Shown here: piece by piece, positions 37,974-49,332 of the stretch
How the letters are laid out: every line of letters starts with the position of its first letter
How positions within the stretch are numbered: the first letter of the stretch is position 1
NCBI GenBank assembly: GCA_024362935.1
Contig: JANCRA010000019.1
Location: forward strand, 6,816,501-6,880,500
DNA length: 64,000 nucleotides
Direction of reading: 5' to 3'
Origin: Setophaga petechia
Taxonomy: Eukaryota; Chordata; Aves; Passeriformes; Parulidae
Made by a program: the position numbers and the translations under genes
The notes under the pieces: model-generated
What the model saw: the letters and a program-made list of their open reading frames with translations, nothing else
Told to the model about the DNA's origin: nothing
The model's database searches: none

Positions 37974-40075
37974 GTATGTCATTCATGGAGAAAAAGAATT
38001 TGTTACCTGCTGGCACCATAATGAAAAAATTTTAGAGCAGAAATGTGCACACAAACTAGATGTTTGAGCAATGCCCTGGAGTTTTTCAACATGCAAGTGA
38101 TGCAAAATTTTGCAGCTGAAGACAAGGAAAAAGTTCCTATATTGGCATGGAAAGGAGTAATAGCTGAATGCAGAGAAGTCCCAAACCAAATGTTGCATAA
38201 GAGGAAAGGTGCATTGATCTTTTTTTAAAAATCTGAATTATCTAGAAACAATGTAAAATTAAATAAACTTTCTGTTCTCAATCTTTTGAGAAGTATTGTG
38301 TGTAAAGATCTGAAATGACACAGTTGTCATCATGGAAATGTGGTGGGATGACTGGCACAGCTGCAGTGCTGCCATGGATCACTATAAACTCTTCAGCAGG
38401 GAGAGGCAAGGAAGGACAGGAGGTGAGGCAACCCTGTATCTTGGGGAGTATTTTGTTCTTCTAGAGCTTGGTGATGGTGCTGATAGAGTTGGGCATTTAT
38501 GGGTGAGAATCAGAGGGAAGGCCAGCAAGGCCAGTGTTGTGGCAGAAGGGTCTGGGTCTGTTACAGACCACCCAGCCAGGAGGAGACAGACAAAATTTAA
38601 TGTGAGCAGCTGGAAGAAGTCTCACAATTGCCAGCTGCTGTTCTCATGATGGACTACAAATACAATGCAGCAGAAGAGAAAGAGTTTAGGAGGTTCCTGG
38701 AGCCCATGGAAGAGAACCCCCTGACACAGTTGGTGAGATAGCAAAGCAGAAAAAATATCCAATGGATGAAGGGAAGATTGAGCCACTTAATGCCTTCTTC
38801 CCCTCAGTCTTCAAGAGTAATACCAGTTCTCCTTGTAGCCAGCCCCCTGAACTAGAAGAAAGGAATGGGAAGCAGGATGAACCCCACAATCCAAGCAGAA
38901 GGACTCAGTGGCCTGCTGCAGCACTCAGACAATTCTACTGGGCTAAAAGGGATCCACACAAGGGTGCTGAGGGAGATGCATTGGGTCACAGCAGCCCCAT
39001 GCAGTGCTATAGACCTGAGGATGAGTGGCTGGAAAGCTGTCTGGTGGAAAAGGATCTGGAAGAGCTGATCAACAGCCAGCTGAACACGAGCCAGTGTGTG
39101 CCCAGGTGGCCAAGATGGCCCGTGGCAGCCTGGCTTGGATCAGCAGTAGTGTACTCGAAGGCTGTGATTGCCCCCTGCACTCAGCACTGGTGAGGCTGCA
39201 GCTTGAATCCTGTGTCCAGTTTTTGTCAAAAATTGGTTTCTACTTTTAGAAACTGCTAGAGATCTTTTGTTTCTTAGTATAGAATGAGGAGATAGGTCTC
39301 AAAAGTTAATCAAGCTATTTATTGCAAAAAGTTGAAATACAGTGGAGTTTAGACTTTGTGCATAAGAGATTTATTCACAGAGTTTTATTCCATACAAGAA
39401 ATTAAATGTGGATCTTGGGTTTAAACAAATACAACATCAACATGGAGTCAATAGAATAGAAACTGAGAGTGAGCACATATTTGTTTATTTTTAAATAAGT
39501 GAGGTTGTTGAAGATTGGGAAATATTATGTGAACAAGGGGGTTCAACTGAGAGGAGTATGAATGCACGTTTGCAGCAAAATGATATTGCAGAAAAGCTCC
39601 TTAAATTCATCAGTATAAAAGAAAAATAAAGTAAGAACAGAAGTTCAGTTTGTTGCTGCAGATCTGCAAAAGTTTTAGAAACTTCCAGACCTGAAGGTTT
39701 TATATATAATTCTAAGTACAGTAACTATAACTAACCACTGCAGGTTTTATAACTCTCTCACGTGTACAGCTGAGTCTCTGAACAAATAAATAATTAGTAT
39801 TTCACACAATGTACTCCACTACTCACATCATACAGCTACCATGAAAATTCTTCTTTGCCTGGAGCAAATTGAATGAAATTCTTCTTATATGAATAAGGCC
39901 AACTGTGCTGAAGGTATAAAAGAAATTTTGATCCTGGAAGTAGTTTCAAGGTGTATCATGATAAAAGGTGTATAAAAAATACTATTGGAGAGAAAAGATA
40001 ATGGTCAGATGATATATACTATACTAATACAAATAGTTTTTATTAATCTTATTATTTTTGTTTTTGCAATGAAAG
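37974..40075 (+). other. Intron 10, with a CR1 copy
   Basis: 2.1 kb, of which 38330-39230 is a rearranged CR1 copy. The remainder is AT-rich and unremarkable. Confidence 0.7.
38330..39230 (+). mobile_element. CR1 LINE copy with internal deletions
   Basis: The + strand shows separate pieces of CR1 ORF2 in order: endonuclease (38332-38520: W-W-D-D-W-H, then D-H-Y-K-L-F and L-W-V-R-I-R-G-K-A), its end (about 38640-38740: F-L-E-P-M-E), the linker (38770-38860: L-N-A-F-F-P-S-V-F, P-P-E-L-E), the start of the reverse transcriptase (about 38900-38975: G-I-H-T-R-V-L-R-E), then, skipping the catalytic core, the later part (39045-39225: L-N-T-S-Q, A-L-V-R). Several frame changes are present. It is a dead copy in sense direction. 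Confidence 0.87.
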
Positions 40076-40131
40076 ATGGTTAGATGAATATCAAGATGAT
40101 GGGAAAACAGAGAGGGAGCTAACTGCCAATA
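40076..40131 (+). CDS. Exon 11: last strand of PLAT D
   Basis: Only 56 bp, phase 2 in and 1 out. It completes the Arg and reads W-L-D-E-Y-Q-D-D-G-K-T-E-R-E-L-T-A-N. W-L-D, the acidic D-D-G turn and R-E-L are all consensus. Donor is GTAAGT; the acceptor caatgaaag lacks pyrimidines close to the AG, but the preceding tract is T-rich. Frame to exon 12 holds (split codon ACA, Thr). Confidence 0.93.
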
Positions 40132-43100
40132 GTAAGTATTTTGTTAAAGAAAATTTGTTATAGCACTACAGTATATACTTAACGCCTAATATATACTAAG
40201 TATATACTTAACAGTATATACTTAACGCCTAATTATTACTAAAGAAACCCTTCCAAATAAGACCATAACTTAAGAAAAAAAATGATAATAAGGCTAGCTT
40301 ACAGTTATTTTTCCTGTTCATATTTTAAAGTATGGCAGATCAATGAAGACATTTCTTAAAGGTAAGAGTTGTTTTCCAACCATTGTTTTCTATACCATAG
40401 TTTTTGCTGTTTGAATTTAAATCAGCATTGCAAGAAATATGTGAGCAAATGACCTCATCTGTATGGGTGTTTTCTTGTATATCAGCTGTGAGAGAACATG
40501 ACAAATTGGCTGGCAGTACTCTACAGGAAGGACTAGACCTTTATAAGCAATTGAGAAAACACAGAAACCTTTTCTGGTTTTCTTCCTACTTCCACTATTC
40601 TGTTCTGAAATCAACCAGGAATTCCTCTGAGAAGAGATTCAAGTGCTCTTTTGTTTACCCCAATGTCACTGTCATTTAATACTTGGGGACAGGTCCCCTA
40701 GCAAACATCAGCAAGTTGAAAAATGTGTTGTGAAGTGTCAGTGGAAACGTTTTCAGGTCAAAATTCCAAAGTAGCCAGAAATAATGCAAGCTTAAACTCC
40801 AAATGCTCCAGTGAAGCTAAATGTATGTGCATTCAGTTGCCTGAATCTGCTTAATTAGTAAAAAGACATTGATAAAAACTTCCCACCCAGCTTTCTGTTT
40901 CTATATCTACAGAGACATTCTCATCCCTGTAATGCACTAGTTACCATCTCTGTGTTTCTTCCTAACCAGAAAAGAGAAACAGACAGACACACATATTTTT
41001 TATGAACATTTAACTGTAAATGGCTATCCTGTGCAACTCTCTCTGGGAATTTTATGGGAACAACTAAACAAAAAAAGTGGTGTTTCCATTTGTCTCTGAA
41101 AACAGTGATTTGTTTTCTGTAGGATGAATCATAGTCTCTCAATCTAGTTCCAGTTTCAGTGAAAACTGAATCATTTGCATTCAATCAAACAGTTTAGCCA
41201 ACAGCTTTTTTATTCCACAAAAGCATGACTTTGACAAGAGGAGAGTGATGAACTCTGCTAACTAAAGACTTTCTCACAGAGACAGTTGATTTTCATGAGT
41301 GACTTGGAATTGGATTCTGCATTCTGCTAAGTGCACAGTTCTGGGAAACAACCATAATATCTGTTTCACCTTATGTTCAGAAAATAGACTATATTTTACT
41401 ACCAGTTCAAAATTTTTCCCAGCACAGTTTCATTCTTCATTATGTTATAGTAAGCAGGCACAGATGCACAGGCTGCTCATTGCCTGTGAGCGTCGAGAGT
41501 GATCAGACTCAATATATTGATTATGAAGAGAAAGGAGTGGCTTATTCTTAACCAGCTTTTGAAATGCACACTGTCAAAATGTCCAGGAGGACTCAGGGAC
41601 CATTGAGATCAGAGCTTCTGAAAAAAGAGGTTATAGAAGAGAAGATAATTTTTAGGAAGTTATCTGTCAGTTAGCTATATGACAGCTTAGCTTGAGCTGC
41701 TCCTAAGCCATCTTTATTTTACCCATGGGCTCACTGCAGTGAGGAACTGAGATAGGTTAGAGATTGGACTTTTATGCCTTATGTGAAAAAGATGGTGGTT
41801 TTTCACAGTTTAATTTGTGTTATCATATCAATGATCTCATAGACGTTCCATGACTGAACTTTGTAGGAGGGAGCCATGACAAGAGGTTTAAAAAGATACC
41901 CTGTAGTGAGTTCTGTGTCACTCTGTCGTGACTCAGTGCCAATGTCAGAGCTGGTAAGAGAACATTCCAGAGATGTAGAGTCCTGGGGGAAAAGAAATTC
42001 CCTTAAATTCTCCCAGCACCTGTAGCAGTGAAGATTCTGCATGGTAAAATAGGGAAAAGTAGTCCCCTTCGGACTGGGGGTGAACACTTTCTTTGTAAAT
42101 ATATTTATTGAATAAGAGGCAAGTGGAAGTTCTGATGTTAGGGAGCCAATATTTGAAGCACTCATGTGGCTGTATTCTGTCTGAGCTGTACTCTGCAAAT
42201 GGGCTTCAGGGAACATCATAAAAATCTGATTGGCATAATTCAGTGTTTGCTGATTTTCAGGGTAAGATCAATGTGCTTAGGTCAAGTTTAAAGCACCAGA
42301 TACAGAGCAAATTACTTTATAAGCCACTCTGAAGGTCAGAAATCTCATTCACCTTGTATGAGGCTAGTAACCTGTTCAACCCCCTAGTCAAAGAGGAAAC
42401 TTTGGAAGTCATCATTGCTAGGCAGGTTACTTGAGGGCTTTCTGTCCTTTTTCAGCCAGGCTGGCATTTTTCAGCATAAATCCCAGATCCCTGTGACTGC
42501 TGCTGCTGCTGGCTATGGATTCTGCCAAAATGCAGTCTGCCCATATCAAGTTTTCTCAGTAACCTTTGTACATTTATACAATACAGAGAGGCTCTGGCAA
42601 ATCAGGCATAGGAATAGATTCATTTGTATGCCCCTGATTCCTCCTTGTATATTTGATGCAAGATAAATAGACAAAGTGTATTTTCCTAGTGGAGAAAGCA
42701 GATAGATGCTCTCAGCTCTCAAATGAAGTTGATTTGAGGGATTTGAAGTTGATTTGAATGGGGCTTTCTGTTACTCTCTAAAAGTTTCCTACGTGGTAAG
42801 GGTATTTTACTACTTTTTCTTTCTGTTTTCTCTATTTATTTTACTTTTCTGCCTCAAAATAGATGAGCTACTGTAATAGCACATAGGAAAGAATTTTCTC
42901 TCAAAGCAAGGAGACAAGACACAGTATGTTCCAATAAAATCCTCTCTGCAGTCAGCTAAAAGGAGCTGACTTCCTGTAATGTCATGCCTGTAGGATGTCC
43001 TGAGGTTTTGTGGGTTATTGTGGGTGGTAAATAAAGTGTGGTTCAGTAGCAAAGTTTGGTTAATAGATATTTCTCAGCTGGCTCTTCTTCTGTTGTGCAA

Positions 43101-46100
43101 GGTTTTTGTTATTAAGGCATATAGAAAATTCATATCAAAAGAGAAAATATTCAGTGAGTTCTACTATGATTAATTTTATTTTGGAACTATTCCCTTCCTT
43201 GCGAGTACTCGATAATGGACTAAGAATAATCACAGGATTCCCAAATTTAAAAGAGAATGGACCCAATTCTAAAAAGCAGCAACAGCGTGTTTCCATTGCC
43301 AGATGGAGGCAGAAATCCCTAAGAAAAAGAATTAAGCAGACTGACTGCTCTGCCTCAAGGAAACACAAATTTCTACAATCTTCAGGAAATAAGCAACCAA
43401 CTCCTATGTCTTGCAAAGTGTGAATGTCATTCTAGGTCTTAAGACCAAAAAACACCGGAGTGAAAAATCTTCTGAGATGGTGTATTGTAAAAACAGTTTT
43501 GGAAATCCTTAAAAAATACATAAATGGCTCATATTTAAAAAAAACACAGAAAATAAACCTTCCTTTTTTAGCTTTCTGAATTATATGATGAAAAGTTGAT
43601 TTTGGGTTTGCCATGCCCACATTTCTCTGTACAGAAATCATTGTGGATTTGATTTCCATGGTTTTACTGAAGGAACTTTCAGGTTCCAGACATGTGGTTA
43701 AAAGAATTTATGGGAGGAAATTGTTATGCTGATCCCCATTTAATTTCTGAAAGTCAAGAAATGATCCCTAATTCTAACATATCTCTGGATAAATCTCTGT
43801 AATGTGAATCCGATTCTTGGCTATATCCTTATAGTAAAGAGAGAATTCTGAGACACTTTTTCCCACAGAATTCTGTTTTTCCCCTTGCTATTCATTTTAG
43901 TGCTTTCTACATTGGTGTCTCAAAGTAAATGGCTCTAGCTTCACGCGTAAGCTGTAGAACTACAATAACACATGAACACACTAATCACTCTGAAAGGAAG
44001 TTAACACAGGTCAGTGATATCAGGGGAAAAGTCTATTTTAATGTGGCCACACAGATGAAACACAGAAAAATGGCCTATTGAAGCCCAGCTATCTCACTTC
44101 TACCCCTTCACTCCTGGAGGGGTATGGAAATCACTGAACACAGCAAATACTTGGCATCAGTCTTTGTCTCATGTAGCAATCCTCACCAAGTAGATGTCTG
44201 AGTGAAGTGAATATTATACCAAGGATTTTTTTATTCCTCTGGCATGAGCAGGTTAAATGAATTTGTTGAACTGAGAGAAAATGCAATCAGTCTGTGTTAG
44301 TTCATTAAATAAACTGTAGAAGCATTAAAAGTAAGTGTAGGAGAATAAAGAATCAGAGACACTAAGAGGCCTTAAATCTGTAACCATTGATTTATTCCCT
44401 GGAAAACTCCCAACTGGTGTCTTAGCCTTCCTACTGAAATAATAATTAAAAACACAATCATGGATATTAATTAAAATAAATCACCTTCCCTGAAATAACA
44501 TCTCTGAACATGCTGCCACTTTGAGGAGAGAACAGCCAGTTATGTATTTCTTATTTCTCTTAACTTAAGGCTTGCTCTCTCCTGGAGCAGAGGGATATTA
44601 CAAAGAGAAAAAAAAAACAAAACAACTCCACTTGGGAAATACAGAACTGCAAAATTATCTTAATTTCCTTTCTGCTGTGTTCCCGGGACAGCCTTCAAAA
44701 TGGAGCATGGTTGGACAGGATAAGAGATTCAGGGCTATCTTGGAGTCTTTGTAAAAATTTGAAGCTCCTCATAAACCTTTGGAGTGCTCAGGAACAGCAA
44801 AAGCTCGAAGAATGCTTGACTTCACCAAGTGTGACACCCTGATGAGTACCACATGCCAACCTGGCACAAGGAGATAAAATTCAAAGCTGGCACATATATC
44901 AAACAGCAAAAGTTCCTCATTAGGCAAAGTGTGGACCTTCCACACACTGCATCTGACTCATTGCTAGAAATGACCTTAAAATAAGAGTTCAGATGGAGGG
45001 ATCCTTTCAGCTAGTGTGTTACTCAGAAGACTGGCTGTGAGATGAGTATTTGCCTGCTGTTTTCTAGCTGAGCCCAGAAGAGTCAGGGAACAGTCAGATG
45101 TAAGGCAGAAATAGGTTCTATAACAAGAGAAAATAAAACCAAAACAGAATTAGCTGAAAAAACAATAAGAAAAAAAGAGGAAAATTATAAATCAAGGAAA
45201 CCAGATCAGGTTTTCATCTAGTCTCCATTTTTAAGCAGGCAGAGGAAAACAAAAGGTAGGAAAAAAGCACACAGATCTGTAAGAAAAAGACACATCTGAT
45301 TTATTTCTGAATGAAATTATTCTAAAATTCATTTTATCAGTATATTGTATTGGGGGCTTACACAAAATCACAAAATAGTTCTCTTTATATTAGCCCCGTT
45401 AGCAAATTATTATCCCAGTATTGGGCACATCTAAACAAAAGCTTTATTTTGCTTCCACTGTTAAGTTCCTCTTGCCATGCAGGATCAAGTGTCTTTTCAA
45501 CATATAATTCCTTTGAAAATAGAGGATGATTTACCTTCAAGCACTTAAGTAGCTTCCTATACTACACTATCCATGTAAGACACTGTATTTTTCCCACACC
45601 TGAAACAGCTTCCCAGTTGCATACTGGACTTCTAACGCTGTTATGAGTGCAGGTGACTTACCAAAAACAACCTCTAAAAGGCCAAGGCCATAAGGTCAGA
45701 ATAAATCTCTTCAAAAATAAAGAATTAATCTCTTCAAAATTTCCTGAATTTTGTATTCAGCCATAATGAGTGATCTGATCTGACAAATGAGCATATTGAG
45801 CATGACAAATTAAGTTAGAAAAATCTGATAAAAAGGTGAAGTTTCATTGTTTAGCTAGTTATGTATTAGCCAGCAGGTCTTACAAATGTATCACGTACAA
45901 GTCTTTCAAAATGTTAATATTCTTTTCATGTTACATAAGAACATTCTAAGAATTGAAATGTATTAAAATTATTACTGAAATTAAAGTAACTATTTTGATA
46001 CAAAGAATGCAAGAAACACCCTTAAGCAAAGTGTCTTTTTTCTGCTTCCTAGATATTAATTTCTGTTTTCATACTAACTTCAACAATTGTCTTATGTTTA

Positions 46101-46291
46101 TCAAGTCTGAGCTATAATTATCTTCAAGGGGTTTAAAAAAATAATTATTAATTATTAATTTTTTATTATAGTGAATGGGATGTAAACTCATGGTAATCTA
46201 TAACTCTTCAAAGGCATCCATTGCTCTCTACCATTGATCCTAAAAATGTTTAATTTGTAGATTGATGCTAAAAATGTTTTTCCTGTTTTAG
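40132..46291 (+). other. Intron 11 (6.2 kb), no gene recognised
   Basis: AT-rich sequence between PLAT D and E. It has a 22 bp direct repeat at 40169-40233. The minus-strand open frame 41803-42219 (138 codons) has no recognisable domain. I find no retroelement that I can name. Confidence 0.65.
40169..40233. repeat. 22 bp direct repeat
   Basis: A 22-base phrase beginning CAGTATATACTTAACG occurs at 40169-40190 and again at 40212-40233, with a related AT-rich spacer between, about 40 bp after exon 11. Confidence 0.9.
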
Positions 46292-46461
46292 CACAACGGT
46301 GGAGAGTGCAGGTTAAAACAGATGGAGATTCCCCAGAGCCACAGGAGTGTAAAAGGACCCTTGTGATTTATGGCTCAAAGGGCAAAAGTGATGAGCTTCT
46401 GCTTTCTCCACAAACCCCAGGATATGTGTGCTTTCTCCCCAGAGCCACTGATGAATTCATT
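46292..46461 (+). CDS. Exon 12: first half of PLAT E (degenerate)
   Basis: 170 bp, phase 1 in and 0 out; acceptor tcctgttttag, donor GTAAGT. Codons 451-507 read R-W-R-V-Q-V-K-T-D-G-D, then R-T-L-V-I-Y-G-S-K-G-K-S-D-E-L-L-L and, at the end, A-T-D-E-F-I. The strand pattern, Y-G-x-x-G and D-E-F are kept. A-G-T-D-A is replaced by a Pro/Glu-rich stretch with a Cys. G-K-S-D-E-L-L-L resembles one LOXHD1 domain (from memory). Confidence 0.94.
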
Positions 46462-46515
46462 GTAAGTCAGAAATATACAGTTCTACATGGAACTTATCCT
46501 GACATTGCCCTCTAG

Positions 46516-46590
46516 GATATACATAGATATATATATAGAGCTATCAATATGGTTATAGGTATATGTATAGATGTGTTTGTGTGTGGGTGT
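46516..46590. repeat. TA/TG-rich simple sequence
   Basis: Imperfect ATATAG and TGTG runs just after exon 12. Confidence 0.7.
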
Positions 46591-49316
46591 ACATAACTAG
46601 CATTATATATGCATACAGTTGATTTGTCTGCTAAAAAATGATGTAATTATTTACAAAGATGGAATGACATAATTATAGGTCGTGGGTCATCTCCTCCTGC
46701 TAGTCCTGTTCTACTACAGCCAGCACCATGGACTCTTTTGTGTAATTTATTGCATTCACCAGCTCATCTTGCATTTTTTCTGAATCCCTAAAGATTCCTG
46801 AGTTGAAGTTCACACAAAAGGCAATATACAATTATTTTTGAATGCAGAAGATGAAGGATTGGACAGCACTCCCAGGGGATATAAGTGGGCTTTTCTTTCA
46901 TTCATTTCCATCTTTGTAAAGTAGTATCCACTCTCCACAGGATTGTTCTGTCTCTCAGGTCAGCAGGCGGAGGATTTTTCTGGATAATCACAAATCACTG
47001 GAGAATGCATTCATGCATATCAAAGTGTGGTGAACTCTGAAGCAATGGCTTATAGATGGCCAGTATTAAAATCAACCCTACCATCGTCCTGACCACCCAC
47101 ACACCTGACACGCCTGCTGATGATTTGAGAGGTTTCATCTGAATAGAATCTTTTAAATCTTCAATTCTGTCCTGGCTTTCTAGGCTAGGTCATTGCAAAT
47201 TCTCTTGATTGTAATGAAGTACAGCTTCTAGCCAGCAAGACGGGAGAAATAGCTTGCAATTTGAGGCAGTTTTATACAGCTCAGAAAGACTTTTCAATGG
47301 CTACAATAAACATTATGAAAACAATGGCAAAATTACATTTAGAAAATTATGTTAAAGCCTCATTGTAATGACCTGATCCAGGCTGAATTTCTAGTTTAAA
47401 TAACAAGCTAAAGCAATTTAGGAACTTTATGGGGAGTAAATGAAAAGATAAATGGTATTTTTTAAGGACAAGGAAGCAGCTGCTTATCAGAAAACACACA
47501 GGAAACACACTGAACAACAACACAAGCTTCCTATCCTATGCCATGAACATAAAATGAGGAGGTCAGAAGAGGCAGAATCTATCTGTGGAGCAGGAGCACC
47601 AGCTGACTGAATTTTGGCAAGCACCATTGCATAAAGCAGCGATGCTGCTACAATCCAGCATGTTGGTAATTTCCCAAGTGGCACATATTCCTTGTTAAGG
47701 CTGCCTAATTTCAATGATTGGGTATCACACCAGGAGAAATTTGTATTTCTGTGTGTCAGTTATGGTTGTCCCTCATAGTCTACTATCCTTGGTACACAGT
47801 ATACTATGGGTTGTAGCCTTCCACCCCAGCAGCTTTCTGAATGCTTGCTCATACTTTGGTTAGACTTTGGGTTAGTGCCTGTATTCTCCCCACAGCTATT
47901 TGTGTCCTTGTTTTTATTGCTTTGTATGAAGAAGTTTGTACTATTTGAGCATTATTTACTGTTTATGGCATTTTATCTCTTTGCTGCATTGCTTACAGTG
48001 CAGCTTACAGAATAGCAGCTCTGGTATAAAGGGGCATTTGGGGATTCACAGGTATCTCCATAAACACCCTCAGACCTCTTTAGGTGCTTGAGCCAATAAA
48101 CCCAGTTTCATTTTGCTTTCCCTTTCTTTGTTCTTGCTACGACTATGCAGAAGAATGCAGAAACTTTGTTTATGTTTTCTCACTGTAGCAGCAAGCTGGA
48201 GGCATGACCGTGATATCGAGGACAAGCTGTGAATTCAGCTTTCCAAAAAGCACAAATAAATGAACTTTTAACCTCCCCCCAAGATCCTGGTCCTGGACAA
48301 ACATCCTTAATAATATAGTGCACTAAAAAGAACAACTGGTTATGTGCTATAAGCAGTTCATATAGTTTTCAAAGAGTAAGCTTAATTTTGATCTCAGAGA
48401 TACATTTATTGCACATTGAGGACAGAAAGGCATGTAAATTCCTGATTTTTCCAGGTGTTCTCACAAAAGTATATGCACAGATGTGTATCATATTCAAAAT
48501 GATTATTCCATCCCAAATATGCCAAATCAATTCCTGTGAAAGAACAGGTGTAGTTTAATTGTACATAGCAAGCATAAAGAATAAATTAAAAGAGAGGAAA
48601 TAGAAGCATGCTCTTAGGTACAGTTGGGTTCTAGTAGTCTCAGAAATGTGCAGTATGGTAGTTGAGCTGCCTAAAAAAAAAGAATTTAATTAGAACACCT
48701 AAGTTTTAAAAAATAAATCGAAAAATAGGTGAATGCATCAATGTTATGAAATCTGACAGGACTAGTAGCACTGAAGGCAGCATGGCAAGAAACCAGTGAA
48801 GTGGTGGAAGGTTTTTCCTTGGTAATCAGGTGATGATTGGAATCAATCATTGATCTCACATGGAATGAATAGATTTGTAAAGCATATAGATCTTTCTCAC
48901 AGTCATCTCTGTTTCTTCGTTGCTAGCAGAGTAAGTTTGCCAGACTGTGTCTTTGGAAGGTCCTGCTGTATTGTGCACATTCTGTTCTCCAGAGAATCTT
49001 AAAATACATGGGACAGGGTGTGAGATTAGGATGCATAAAACTGTTGTCCAAAACACTAACACGGGTTGTACAAAATAAGCAATAGTGCTCTTCAAGTAGG
49101 ACTGTTGGTAAATACACAATAAATTCTGAATGTATTTTGTGTTAAGGATTAAAAAGGTGACAGAAATTTTCAAATCACATAATACAATAATCCAATTCCA
49201 CAGTATGAGATGATGCTCCAAACAACAAGCAGAAGGATTTCTGGAGTTTATGACAGATGGCTGTCCAATTGAATTTTAGTAGGTTTGATGAAACCCTATT
49301 AACTGGAATAATTTAT

Positions 49317-49332
49317 GGGCGGGGTGGGTGGG
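49317..49332 (+). other. G-quadruplex motif
   Basis: GGGCGGGGTGGGTGGG has four runs of three or more G with single-base loops, the arrangement most favourable for a parallel quadruplex. It is on the coding strand, so the intronic RNA could also fold. It is striking in such AT-rich surroundings. Confidence 0.85.

Noticed and set aside
38332..38649. Plus-strand open frame of 105 codons as a host gene
   Set aside because: It matches the endonuclease part of a dead CR1 LINE.
41803..42219. Minus-strand open frame of 138 codons
   Set aside because: No domain, no splice context and no supporting signal that I can see. A decayed retrocopy cannot be ruled out, but nothing in it is recognised.
42496..42514. 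CTG/GCT triplet run
   Set aside because: Only about four units; too short to be notable.
48856..49221. Minus-strand open frame of 121 codons
   Set aside because: No domain or conserved motif; intronic.
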